Part shown: one piece after another, positions 16,897-25,066 of the stretch
Numbering within the stretch: position 1 is the stretch's first letter
How the letters are laid out: each line of letters starts with the position of its first letter
Assembly (NCBI RefSeq): GCF_000430765.1
Contig: NZ_KE387241.1
Coordinates: 242,813-306,812, forward strand
DNA length: 64,000 bases
Origin: Peribacillus kribbensis DSM 17871
Lineage (GTDB): Bacteria; Bacillota; Bacilli; Bacillales; DSM-1321
Direction: 5' to 3'
Program-made: the position numbers and the translations under genes
Notes under the pieces: generated by a model
Told to the model about the DNA's origin: nothing
Database searches by the model: none
Seen by the model: the letters and a program-made list of their open reading frames with translations, nothing else

Positions 16897-16922
16897 GAAA
16901 AAAGCAGCCGGCCGGCTGCTTT
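16897..16922 (-). terminator. Terminator touching the stop of the Cys-rich protein gene
   Basis: A near-perfect palindrome, AAAGCAGCC / GGCTGCTTT around GGCC, with six T on the minus strand. Its right arm ends within the stop codon at 16922-16924. Confidence 0.8.
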
Positions 16923-17110
16923 TAGTCATCATATTTTTGTTCAATTTCATACTCGATCCCAAGCTCATTGAGTACAGCTCTTACAGCCTTAACAGGCGTC
17001 ACACTGTCCAGAACCTTTTTTCCGTCGACAAAAAGCTTTGTCCCATATTCACAGCAGGCTCCATCCTCGCATTCTTTTTCCCATTCCACAAATGCAATTT
17101 TATGCTTCAT
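16922..17110 (-). CDS. Small Cys-containing protein, unknown (62 aa)
   Basis: A 62-residue soluble protein starting MKHKIAFVEW and carrying a C-x4-CC cluster (ECEDGACCEYG, about residues 14-24) that could bind metal or be redox active. The C-terminal half (SVTPVKAVRAVLNELGIEYEIEQ) predicts a helix and a strand. The ATG at 17108-17110 is preferred; GGAAGGAG lies 11 bases upstream. An earlier ATG only two bases from that site is a worse fit. Family not recognised. Confidence 0.6.
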   Translation of the reverse strand: MKHKIAFVEWEKECEDGACCEYGTKLFVDGKKVLDSVTPVKAVRAVLNELGIEYEIEQKYDD

Positions 17111-17297
17111 GATGTGCATAACTCCTTCCATTTTGGCGTTCATATCTGCTAAGCTTCGTTCTCTATTGTTTAAGCAGCCTCATGGCGGTCATTTGATATA
17201 TTTGAGGATGCCGTCATCCAGAGTTGGACGGCTATACCATCATTTTTAGTATCTATCTCTTCCCTCTACTTTATCATAACTTGTCCTTTTTTCTTAG

Positions 17298-17324
17298 AAA
17301 AAAGGCATTCCGGGCTGGAATGCC
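17298..17324 (-). terminator. Terminator of the ABC operon
   Basis: Stem GGCATTCC / GGAATGCC with a five-base loop, followed by TTTTTTC on the minus strand, nine bases after the last stop of the operon. Confidence 0.85.
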
Positions 17325-17332
17325 TGATTCTG

Positions 17333-18547
17333 TTATTTTATTTTTAAACCATACAATTCTAATTGCTTCAAGCGGCTGTCCTTATTTCCTTTTTCCTTTA
17401 GTTCTCCATGATAGACAATGGACTGCGTATCAAGGTCAGCAGCATAAAGGTCGTATACAGGTGTCTCTCCTCCTAGATCATTTCCTTGTTTAAAAAGGAG
17501 ATAGGATTTGCCGCCGGCAAATATACTCCACGTTTGGATGCTATCTCCTTCACCATTCTTGTGCGGTAAGACAACCTCGTTATCAAGTTTTCCATTACTC
17601 AGATTAACTGCACTGATCTTAAGTTGATCCTTTAGTATCTGCCCTAAATAGATGTCAGACTCTTCATAATAAGGCTCGATTTCATTGCTTTGATTCTCCA
17701 AAACATCTTTTGGAATGTTTAATTCCCCTGTACTATCATCCATATAATCATAAAAAGAGAAGCTGCTCTTCCCAGATGGGATATCTTCTTCCGTTTTCTT
17801 TGTCAGGTAATTTTTAAACACAATATATTTGTTAGGCTTAATATGGTTTTCGGAATTCACTATCTGGTGATGGAGCTTCATATCAGCTGGTGCCTTTTCA
17901 TTTGAGAATAACGTTTGGTCTCCAATCAATTTCTTTGCTGGGATATCAAACGTGTACACATGAAATTCCTCATCACTTGAATTACCATTCATATAATTGG
18001 AGGTTAAAACCTTCAGCTCCCGATCGATATATTGAACGTCCTGGACAGACACCATATAATATCTGTGACTGTCCTTCAGCTGAGATTCGAAAGTGATCTT
18101 GTTTTCTGATTTCTTATTCAGAACATCGATGTTAAAGGTATAGACTCTCCCTCCGCTATTTTCATCATGTTGATCCTTAACACCCGCATAGGCGAGCAGC
18201 CTGTCGTCTTCATAAAGGGAATCCTCCATCCGCTTGCCTCTCATAAAGTTCCGGTATTTCTGCTGTAATTCTTTTATCGTAGAATCAAAATATCCTGCTC
18301 CCATAATCTGCTCGACAAGTGAACGATCATTTCCATAGTCTGTTCCATTTTTTGAAACCTCTAATCTTTGATTGGCCGAATAAAACCCATTAATTACAAG
18401 GTCTTTAATTTCATTCTCATTTCCTGATATTTTCTTTATATAATACTGCGGAAGCTTGCTTGTAGAATTGGCGGCTTGTACATAATAAGTACCTATAGTC
18501 AGCAAAATCAAAACAAGCAGCACTCCTGGACGCCAATATTTTTTCAA
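17333..18547 (-). CDS. Exported accessory protein of a Ytr-like ABC operon, unknown
   Basis: A 404-residue protein with an N-terminal signal or anchor (residues 5-26) and an otherwise extracytoplasmic, beta-rich chain without cysteines. I do not recognise a domain. It is the last gene after the regulator, ATPase and permease, with the stop and start separated by about 13 bases. Its role is therefore tied to that transporter, perhaps like the extracellular partners in B. subtilis ytr. That link is inferred from context only. Confidence 0.65.
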   Translation of the reverse strand: MKKYWRPGVLLVLILLTIGTYYVQAANSTSKLPQYYIKKISGNENEIKDLVINGFYSANQRLEVSKNGTDYGNDRSLVEQIMGAGYFDSTIKELQQKYRNFMRGKRMEDSLYEDDRLLAYAGVKDQHDENSGGRVYTFNIDVLNKKSENKITFESQLKDSHRYYMVSVQDVQYIDRELKVLTSNYMNGNSSDEEFHVYTFDIPAKKLIGDQTLFSNEKAPADMKLHHQIVNSENHIKPNKYIVFKNYLTKKTEEDIPSGKSSFSFYDYMDDSTGELNIPKDVLENQSNEIEPYYEESDIYLGQILKDQLKISAVNLSNGKLDNEVVLPHKNGEGDSIQTWSIFAGGKSYLLFKQGNDLGGETPVYDLYAADLDTQSIVYHGELKEKGNKDSRLKQLELYGLKIK

Positions 18548-18560
18548 TATCTTTCCCTCC

Positions 18561-19400
18561 TTAGACTGAGACCTTTTTTGTAATCAATCTGCAGCCCAGC
18601 CAGATTGTGCATCCCAATAAAATCAATCCGATAATCAATACCAGTGAGAGAAGTTCCTCAGGATATAAATAATCTCCAAGCCCTAATGTTTCCAAGATGA
18701 AAATAGGTGCGAACAGGATAATGAGTACCGCCGCACAATATAGAATTCCAAGGACAATTCCTTTAATCCGATAGCTTCTTTCAAGCAGTACAGCTGTAAA
18801 TAGACTAAATAAAGCCAGCAGGCCAAGGCTATAGTATAAAAGGAATGCTGCAAACGTTTTTGGCAGGAACACGGAGGTAATCGTGTTATTCTGCAGAAGT
18901 GTCAGCACAGGAAAATCTCTCCGAAACGCTCCAGGCACCAATGCTTTGAATAGACCCACCTCAAGTGGGAAGATCAGAAGCTGAACCCCTACCAACCCAA
19001 GTACCATTAAAAAGATTGCCAGTGCTTTGGAAAAATAGATGCTCGATCTAGAAGCAGGAAGCATCAGAAGCCGGTAAATAAACGTATTTTTTCCGGACCA
19101 GTCTCTGTACCAGATGAGGAATATATATAGAATTAAAGCAGCTGCGCAGATGGCAATGGGAGCTGCGAACCATAATGAATTCATCACTTTGTTAGAAAAA
19201 TCAACCAATCCAAACTTCATGATGTATTCAGCCTGCGACAGCACATTTAACCTCATTTCTTTCCGGGCATCTGACATATAGGATCTGGAAATCAGATATG
19301 TTCCCAAAAACTGCACTAGTATGGTCAATCCCAGCAATACCGCATAAATCTTTGAGAATCTCTTAAGCTCAAAATTTAACAGCTTTGTAAAACGGTTCAT
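18561..19400 (-). CDS. ABC-2-type permease (Ytr-like)
   Basis: A 279-residue membrane protein with about six helices: TM1 follows a cytoplasmic lead (LLNFELKRFSKIYAVLLGL), an extracytoplasmic part is next, then grouped helices to the end. This is the ABC-2/YtrC-D layout. It overlaps the ATPase gene by four bases (ATGA), indicating translational coupling and a one-to-one complex. The transported substrate or mechanical function is unknown. Confidence 0.82.
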   Translation of the reverse strand: MNRFTKLLNFELKRFSKIYAVLLGLTILVQFLGTYLISRSYMSDARKEMRLNVLSQAEYIMKFGLVDFSNKVMNSLWFAAPIAICAAALILYIFLIWYRDWSGKNTFIYRLLMLPASRSSIYFSKALAIFLMVLGLVGVQLLIFPLEVGLFKALVPGAFRRDFPVLTLLQNNTITSVFLPKTFAAFLLYYSLGLLALFSLFTAVLLERSYRIKGIVLGILYCAAVLIILFAPIFILETLGLGDYLYPEELLSLVLIIGLILLGCTIWLGCRLITKKVSV

Positions 19401-20086
19401 CCCATGTACACCTCTCTCATTACATCCACAACGGATTTCCCTTCACTGGACCGCATTTCTTCTGTACTGAATTCCTTTAGCACCCGTCCATTATCCAGGA
19501 GTACAACCCGGTCGATTAAGTGTTCGATATCGTTGATTTCATGTGTTGTGATGAGGACCCCTCTGTCTTCGATCAAATGGGAGGTGAAGACATTAGCAAT
19601 CTGCTCTCTGCTGAATATGTCAATCCCTGAAAATGGTTCATCCATCAATATGTAATCCACATCGATTGCAAGGCCCAAAAGAAGATTGATTTTTGCCGTA
19701 TTTCCTTTCGAAAGCTCGGAGATCCGCATCTCGGGAGTCAGTTTAAAAAACTCCAGGAGCTCAGCTGCCCGCCCGGGATTCCAATTGTTATAAAAGTCAT
19801 CCATAAACTCAAAGGCTTCCTTAATCGTCATGGATGGGGGCATGATGGCCGCATCCGGTATGAAGGTGATTTTCTCGTAAGTATCTTTTATTACTGGAGC
19901 TTCATCCACCAGAATCGTACCGCCCTGATAGGGAGTCAATCCCATAATAGCCTTCAGCGTGGTGGTTTTTCCTACACCGTTGATGCCGATCAGACAGGTG
20001 ATTTCCCCTTTATTCGCCGAGAAAGACACACCGTCCAGCACCTTCCGCCTGCCAAACTTTTTGACCAGTCCTTTTACTTCTATCAT
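19397..20086 (-). CDS. ABC transporter ATP-binding protein (YtrB-like)
   Basis: A 229-residue ATPase. Walker A is GINGVGKTT (about 34-42), the signature is LSKGNTAKIN in place of LSGGQ, and Walker B is YILMDEPFSGID, with the H loop at TTHEIND. The LSKGN signature is typical of the YtrB/YxlF-type exporters. It sits 11 bases behind the GntR-type regulator gene in a four-gene operon. Confidence 0.92.
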   Translation of the reverse strand: MIEVKGLVKKFGRRKVLDGVSFSANKGEITCLIGINGVGKTTTLKAIMGLTPYQGGTILVDEAPVIKDTYEKITFIPDAAIMPPSMTIKEAFEFMDDFYNNWNPGRAAELLEFFKLTPEMRISELSKGNTAKINLLLGLAIDVDYILMDEPFSGIDIFSREQIANVFTSHLIEDRGVLITTHEINDIEHLIDRVVLLDNGRVLKEFSTEEMRSSEGKSVVDVMREVYMG

Positions 20087-20097
20087 GGTTTACCCTC

Positions 20098-20472
20098 CTA
20101 TACGTTCTCCTGCTCGGAGTAATTTTCGCTGACCTTTTTCAGCAGTTCATCCAAAGGCACCTTGATCGGACGGACAGCCTCAACAAATGCATTCACGGCC
20201 TCCAGCAGTAATTCCTCCCGAACGGAGCTTAGCACCCGCTCGTCAGTGGTAATCTTACTTGGAAAGTTTCGTTCTGTTGTGATCAATCCCTGTTCCTCCA
20301 TTTCTTTATACGCTTTTTGTGCTGTATTTGGATTGATTTTCAGCATGCCTGCAAGCTCCCGCCGCGATGGTATTTCCTGGCCGGCTTCCAGATTTCCGAC
20401 AGCAATTTCTTCTTTAAAATACCGGACCACCTGCAGGTAAACGGGATCGCGGTTATTAAAAGTAATATTCAT
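20098..20472 (-). CDS. GntR-family regulator (YtrA subfamily)
   Basis: A 124-residue short regulator. Residues about 10-76 are the GntR winged helix (PVYLQVVRYFKEEIAVGNLEAGQEIPSRRELAGML, then NPNTAQKAYKEMEEQGLI), followed by only about 45 residues for dimerisation, as in YtrA. First gene of the operon with the ABC transporter. YtrA-type proteins repress their own operon and respond to cell-wall antibiotics in B. subtilis, so autoregulation is likely. Confidence 0.9.
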   Translation of the reverse strand: MNITFNNRDPVYLQVVRYFKEEIAVGNLEAGQEIPSRRELAGMLKINPNTAQKAYKEMEEQGLITTERNFPSKITTDERVLSSVREELLLEAVNAFVEAVRPIKVPLDELLKKVSENYSEQENV

Positions 20473-20499
20473 GCTAACATCTCCTAGCGTGTGTACTAC

Positions 20500-20550
20500 T
20501 TAGTTCATACACTGTATATCTGTACTATACAAGTAATACACCTGGCTGTC
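20500..20550. promoter_or_regulatory. Likely GntR operator/promoter region
   Basis: Upstream of the ytrA-like gene, GTGTACTACTTAGTTCATACAC and the following GTACTATACAAGTAATACAC contain partial dyads of the GTAC-rich kind bound by YtrA-type regulators. These lie about 20-70 bases before the start, where an autorepressor would act. Exact boundaries are uncertain. Confidence 0.4.
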
Positions 20551-20584
20551 AATCTCATTTTAAGAAATTTTTCCATTTTTTCTC

Positions 20585-20627
20585 CATAAAAAAACACGCC
20601 CTATACTTTTAGTCACTAAGGCGTGTT
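20585..20627 (-). terminator. Terminator overlapping the STAS gene stop
   Basis: Arms AACACGCC (20593-20600) and GGCGTGTT (20620-20627) with seven T following on the minus strand. The first arm as transcribed lies inside the last codons of the STAS gene, so ribosomes finishing that gene would disturb the hairpin. Confidence 0.75.
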
Positions 20628-21403
20628 TGTCTATTCTTCTGTTTCAGCTGTACCTTCTTTATAACCTGCTTCAGAGTTGACTCATATTGGACAGGCCAAT
20701 GTGTCAGGCTGTCATTCAGCTGCACCGCATGATTTGGATTCAAACCAATGATTTTGATGGCACCATTGCCGATGATTTTCAGCATTTGAAACAATTCGCC
20801 GAGAAGGGCAATCCCATGGGTTTCAAACCTGCCCGTGGCCGTAAAATCAAATAAAATGGTCTGATAGCTGCCTTCGTAAGCGCGCTTGATAATAGCCGGA
20901 TTTAAAACCCTCATTTTCTCCCCGGTAATATCGCCGAACAAAGGAACAAAAGCCATTTCCTGTGACAGCGGGATGAACGGACCGGACAGCTCGTTCTGCC
21001 GTTCCAGGGCTGATTCCAGCTCCTCCTTCTTTTCATACAATTCAAAGTCTGTGGAGAGGAGCCTTTTCTGCAGGCCAAGAAGCTTGTCCTCCAAAACCTC
21101 TATTTTCTGGCCGATTGGAATTAAGACCATGTGGCAGTGGTCCTCATAGTCAAAGGATATAAATACATCAAATAATTCTATCGTTTCATACTTTGTGAGG
21201 AAGTTTAGTTCAATTTTCCTCCGGTCCTTGGATAAGAAAAGATTATTATAAAGCTTTTCGACACTGCCTTCATCGACAAGGCTCGTAAGCTTGTTACGAG
21301 AAATCTCGAAGTACTTTAAAACCTCGAGAGAATTTCCAATAATATTGAAGTTGCTGTCCACTTTCAGATAGGGAACAGGCAGGTATTCATCATAATAAGG
21401 CAT
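20609..21403 (-). CDS. RsbR-type STAS-domain protein
   Basis: A 264-residue protein. The N-terminal about 95 residues look like a PAS-type sensor (PVPYLKVDSNFNIIGNS), a coiled-coil linker follows (about 100-140), then a STAS domain begins at PFIPLSQEMAFVPLFGDIT, a phrase typical of stressosome RsbR proteins. The strand FDFTATGRFETHG holds the usual Thr position (about 188). It overlaps the B12-domain gene by 14 bases and ends the operon. It likely relays a signal from the B12 protein to a stressosome or anti-sigma system. That partner is not in the window. Confidence 0.82.
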   Translation of the reverse strand: MPYYDEYLPVPYLKVDSNFNIIGNSLEVLKYFEISRNKLTSLVDEGSVEKLYNNLFLSKDRRKIELNFLTKYETIELFDVFISFDYEDHCHMVLIPIGQKIEVLEDKLLGLQKRLLSTDFELYEKKEELESALERQNELSGPFIPLSQEMAFVPLFGDITGEKMRVLNPAIIKRAYEGSYQTILFDFTATGRFETHGIALLGELFQMLKIIGNGAIKIIGLNPNHAVQLNDSLTHWPVQYESTLKQVIKKVQLKQKNRQTRLSD

Positions 21404-22043
21404 CTAATTTTTCTCCATGTTCTTTCTGTCCTATTATCTTATACAGTTCGTTCAGGTCTTTTACAAGGACAGCCTCTTTGCAATATGGAAGCAGATCGTA
21501 TGTCCCTACAAGTCTTCCTCCCACAAAGATTTCGGGCTTGAAGGATAACTTAGACAGCTCTTTTACATAGGTTTTCAGCAAGGGCAGATGGTAGACAATG
21601 GTCACGGATAACCCAATGACATCAGGCTGCCAGGCCGCGGCATGCTTCAAGGCATACTCCAGAGGAAGATTGGGCCCGAGGTATCTCGTATTCCAGCCTG
21701 CTTCCTCAAACAGACTGCTGACCATTTTCAGTCCAAGATAGTGCTGTTCACCTTCCAGGCATAAAAACATAGCCCGCTTATTGAGCATAGCTTGCGATGA
21801 TGAACTCTTGGCCGGATAAAGACGTGATAAAACAAAGTCGCAGACAGCTGTTGCTAGATGCTCGTCAGCAACAGAAATATCATTATTTTCCCATAGATCC
21901 CCAATATATCGCATGGCAGGGGTGAAAATATCAAGAAATGCCTCTGCCCGATTATAGTAATGGACTTTTTTGACGATATTTAGAGCGTCCTCCTGGTCAC
22001 CTTTCAGCAGGGCCTCTGCAAAGCTTTTATAAATTTCTCTCAT
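21390..22043 (-). CDS. Cobalamin-binding sensor protein (CarH/LitR-like core without HTH)
   Basis: A 217-residue protein. Residues 1-80 form the four-helix B12-binding cap with Trp51 and VADEHLA (Glu61-His62), the residues that contact adenosylcobalamin in CarH. Residues 88-205 are the Rossmann-like B12 domain with E-x-H-x-x-G (Glu99, His101, Gly104), where His would be the lower cobalt ligand, then LSVTIVY and VGGR. No DNA-binding domain is present, so output must go through the partners. It overlaps genes on both sides. Light or oxidised-cobalamin sensing is inferred from the family. Confidence 0.85.
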   Translation of the reverse strand: MREIYKSFAEALLKGDQEDALNIVKKVHYYNRAEAFLDIFTPAMRYIGDLWENNDISVADEHLATAVCDFVLSRLYPAKSSSSQAMLNKRAMFLCLEGEQHYLGLKMVSSLFEEAGWNTRYLGPNLPLEYALKHAAAWQPDVIGLSVTIVYHLPLLKTYVKELSKLSFKPEIFVGGRLVGTYDLLPYCKEAVLVKDLNELYKIIGQKEHGEKLDALL

Positions 22044-22405
22044 TTGCCTTCCGCCTCCTTTGTAAGGACGCTCCGGGCTTCTGATAAGTAAGACAAATAG
22101 GAGCCAATTTCGCGGGAGCCGGATTCAGGATGGTCCCTTAAAACTTGTCCAATCAAATCAAAGTTATCCAGAAGGTGCTGTGTAGTCATTCCATGCCTTG
22201 TCAGGATGCCATCAAGCCAGACGGCATAATCGGTAAAGAACTTTGATCTATTCAACTCCCACGCCGTATGCAGATGCTTAAAGTGGTGATGATTATCCTC
22301 AAGGCACTTTTTCTTTCCCTTCTCACCGTACTTCTCATGAAGAGATGGGTCCAACTCATAGATTTTGTCGGTTACGATTTCTGCTAGAATAGCAGTTTCA
22401 ATCAT
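22040..22405 (-). CDS. His-rich all-helical protein in the B12/STAS operon, unknown
   Basis: A 121-residue soluble protein predicted wholly helical. A dense histidine patch (DNHHHFKHLHTAWELN, about residues 38-53) and a later RHGMTTQHLLDNF could bind heme or metal. I do not recognise the family with certainty. It overlaps the upstream monooxygenase gene and the downstream B12 gene by four bases each (ATGA), so the products are made together and probably interact. Confidence 0.6.
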   Translation of the reverse strand: MIETAILAEIVTDKIYELDPSLHEKYGEKGKKKCLEDNHHHFKHLHTAWELNRSKFFTDYAVWLDGILTRHGMTTQHLLDNFDLIGQVLRDHPESGSREIGSYLSYLSEARSVLTKEAEGK

Positions 22406-22707
22406 CGAGCCACCACCTTATATTGCTGAACCTTGGGAATTACTGCCGCAAGATCTTTATCAGGATATTTTTTCTCCAGTTCGTGAATTTTCTTAAATTC
22501 CTCGCTTCGCACCCACTGAAGATAGTCCTCTTTGCTTTGGAATAAAAGCTGAACAGTCAATTCACCGGGCCGCTTATCGTTCTGCAGCAAAAAGAAATCC
22601 ACGAATCCCGGCGCCTGATCAACCATTCGGGAACGGTTCTTATAAATATTGATCACTTCTTCTGCCTTTTCTCCAGCTACATCAAACGTTGAAAAAACTG
22701 CATACAT
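22402..22707 (-). CDS. IsdG/HmoA-like heme monooxygenase
   Basis: A 101-residue ABM-fold protein. Trp65 and His75 are ten residues apart, the spacing of the catalytic Trp and heme-ligand His of IsdG-type enzymes. The N-terminal Asn of IsdG is replaced (Ser6/Thr7), so true heme cleavage is not certain. The segment APGFVDFFLLQND is typical of the Bacillus HmoA group. It is the first gene of the four-gene B12/STAS operon, suggesting a link between tetrapyrrole status and the sensor. Confidence 0.75.
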   Translation of the reverse strand: MYAVFSTFDVAGEKAEEVINIYKNRSRMVDQAPGFVDFFLLQNDKRPGELTVQLLFQSKEDYLQWVRSEEFKKIHELEKKYPDKDLAAVIPKVQQYKVVAR

Positions 22708-22807
22708 CGTATAACAGGCCTCCCTAATACCAATACCTTAACTATAACAGGGATTTAAAAATTAATGAAAGAAAAAAGGGCTGTTTCTCTTAGTGCTTTC
22801 GCAAAAC

Positions 22808-22837
22808 AAAAAGCGACTTTGAGAGTCGCTTTTTGCT
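22808..22837 (-). terminator. Terminator of the symporter operon
   Basis: Perfect stem AAAAAGCGACT / AGTCGCTTTTT with a five-base loop, 27 bases after the symporter stop. Confidence 0.85.
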
Positions 22838-22863
22838 GTAATCGTTTTTGGACATAGGAACAG

Positions 22864-24399
22864 TCATCCCAATCCCGCACCTGTGTTGGTCTTGACCAAT
22901 ACTTCTTCATATTTTTTCACGTCAGCTTTCTGGCTGGAGAAAAGGGTGCCAAGATATCCTGCAAGGAAGCCCAGTGGAATGGAAACTATTCCAGGGGTTG
23001 TATAAGGGAAGATGGGGTCTCCCACAAAGATGGCGGCTCCTTCTACTGGACTGAAAACATTTGGACTGATGAGGACAAGGCCGACTGCCGAGATCAGGCC
23101 GACCGTCATCGCCCAAATGGCTCCTGTGGTATTAAATCTTTTCCAGTAAATTGTATAAATGATAACCGGCAGATTCGCACTTGCAGCTACGGCGAAAGCC
23201 AGGGACACAAGGAAGGCCACATTGAGGCTCTGTGCTCCAAGTGCCAGGATGATGGAGAGAACGGATACCCCAATCGATGCATATCTCGCCATCCTGACCT
23301 GCTGGGCTTCTGTGGCTTTTCCCTTCTTCAGTATTTCATTATAAAAGTCATGAGAAAATGCGGAGGCAGCTGTAAGAACAAGCCCTGCCACCACTGCCAG
23401 GATTGTGGCAAATGCTACTGCAGAAATAAAGGCAAAGAGCATATTGCCCCCAAGGGCCTTTGCCAATAAAGGCGCAGCCATATTTCCGGCTGCATTGGCC
23501 CCGGTAATTTTTTCGGTGCCGACAAAGGCTGCGGCCCCAAAGCCAAGGAAGATTGTCATTACATAGAAGATTCCAATGATCCACGTAGCAAATACGACAG
23601 AAGCTCTAGCGGTTTTCGCATCACGGACGGTGAAAAAACGGACAAGGATGTGCGGCAGGCCGGCCGTTCCAAGAACCAGCCCCATATTAAGGGAGAGTGT
23701 GTCCATTCCATCTTTGTATTTAACACCGGGATTCAAAAACGCTTCTTTAAGCGGAGTGGCGGTTTTCATCTGGTCAAACATACCTGTTATGCTGAAATTA
23801 AATTTGGCAAGGACAATGATGGAAATCAGGAGTGTGCCGCCCATAAGCAGGACCGCCTTCACAATCTGGACCCAGCTTGTGGCGTGCATCCCGCCAAAGA
23901 TCACATATACCGTCATTAGGACCCCGACAATCAAAACTGAGGTAGTATAGTTTAATCCGAGAAGTAATTTTATAAGTGCTCCTGCGCCCACCAGCTGGGC
24001 AATCATATAAAAAATCGAAATGGCAATTGTATTCATCGCAGCAAAGCCGCGGATTTTTTTGGCATTGAACCGGACCGCAATCATATCGGCGAACGTATAC
24101 TTGCCAAGGTTGCGCATCGGCTCAGCCACTAAATAGAGAACCACAAGATAGGCAACAAGGAAGCCTATGCTGTAAAAAAAGCCATCAAAGCCTGTTAAAG
24201 CGACGGCACCTGCAATCCCTAAAAAGGATGCAGCAGACATATAATCGCCGGCAATGGCCATTCCATTCTGCCAGCCTGTGAGGCCTCCACCAGCTGTGTA
24301 AAACTCACTGGCATTGCTGGTTTTTTTTGAAGCGTAATACGTAATGATCAGGGTCACGAACACAATAACAAGGAACATACTGAAAGCTGCTGTATTCAC
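22864..24399 (-). CDS. SSS-family Na+/solute symporter, acetate permease type
   Basis: A 511-residue transporter with about 13 helices, in the ActP/cation-acetate branch: FYTAGGGLTGWQNGMAIAGDYMSAASFLGI near the start and GGMHATSWVQIVKA in the middle. It imports acetate or another small carboxylate with sodium. It overlaps the DUF485 gene by four bases, the standard yjcH-actP arrangement. The C-terminus is hydrophilic and short. Confidence 0.92.
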   Translation of the reverse strand: MNTAAFSMFLVIVFVTLIITYYASKKTSNASEFYTAGGGLTGWQNGMAIAGDYMSAASFLGIAGAVALTGFDGFFYSIGFLVAYLVVLYLVAEPMRNLGKYTFADMIAVRFNAKKIRGFAAMNTIAISIFYMIAQLVGAGALIKLLLGLNYTTSVLIVGVLMTVYVIFGGMHATSWVQIVKAVLLMGGTLLISIIVLAKFNFSITGMFDQMKTATPLKEAFLNPGVKYKDGMDTLSLNMGLVLGTAGLPHILVRFFTVRDAKTARASVVFATWIIGIFYVMTIFLGFGAAAFVGTEKITGANAAGNMAAPLLAKALGGNMLFAFISAVAFATILAVVAGLVLTAASAFSHDFYNEILKKGKATEAQQVRMARYASIGVSVLSIILALGAQSLNVAFLVSLAFAVAASANLPVIIYTIYWKRFNTTGAIWAMTVGLISAVGLVLISPNVFSPVEGAAIFVGDPIFPYTTPGIVSIPLGFLAGYLGTLFSSQKADVKKYEEVLVKTNTGAGLG

Positions 24400-24728
24400 G
24401 ATTCAGCTTCACCTCTTTCTTCCATCACTTTATCCGCCATTTCGTCAAACTTCCTTGCTTTCTTTGAATAGACCATGCATAACACCCAGGTCATGACAAA
24501 CTGAAGGAAAGCGAAGACCCAGGCCCAGGTAATGCTTCCGATAAAGGAATGATTCAGAACAGTCGTATAAGAAGTTAAAATAGGAAGTGCAAAATAAAAA
24601 CAGAGAAAAAACACAATCATAGGTACAATGAATTTTCTTTTCTCACTTAATAATTTCTGAAAAGTCTCTGAATGGACAATAGAGCTGTAATCGCTTACAT
24701 TATTATTCCTTTTCTTCCTTGCTTCCAC
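24396..24728 (-). CDS. DUF485 membrane protein (YjcH-like)
   Basis: A 110-residue protein with two membrane helices (about 35-55 and 68-90), the constant partner of ActP-type symporters. The N-terminal FQKLLSEKRKFIVPMIVFFL is the DUF485 signature. A GTG start at 24726-24728 lies seven bases after GGGAGGG. A TTG one codon earlier is less well spaced. It is the first gene of the two-gene unit. Confidence 0.88.
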   Translation of the reverse strand: MEARKKRNNNVSDYSSIVHSETFQKLLSEKRKFIVPMIVFFLCFYFALPILTSYTTVLNHSFIGSITWAWVFAFLQFVMTWVLCMVYSKKARKFDEMADKVMEERGEAES

Positions 24729-25039
24729 CAATAATCCCTCCCTTGTAATGGTTGAGTCCCCTGACAGTCAAAAGATTTCAATATCACCCCCTTATAAAAT
24801 AACTATCAGAATATTCCATCACTAAAATTATAGTTAGTTTCAATTCCTTTATGCAAGTGAAAGTTGTCTATCCCTCTTTTTTTGCCTAAAACACTTACCA
24901 ACCCAACGTTCTGGAAACTTTCAGCTGGTTCTCAAGCTGTTTTCAGGTTCTCCCTTCATTATAAAAATATGGCCAGGCATTCATTCCCGCAAAAAATGGC
25001 CCGTAGATCTATGAATAAGGAGAAAAGAATCATGAATAA

Positions 25040-25065
25040 GCACCAGGGAAAACCCTGGTGCCCTT
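25040..25065 (-). terminator. Terminator of the DUF402 gene
   Basis: A perfect stem GCACCAGGG / CCCTGGTGC with an AAAA loop. On the minus strand it lies just after the DUF402 stop. T-run is weak (CTTATT). The rest of the 24729-25066 gap shows no supported gene. Confidence 0.7.
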
Positions 25066-25066
25066 A

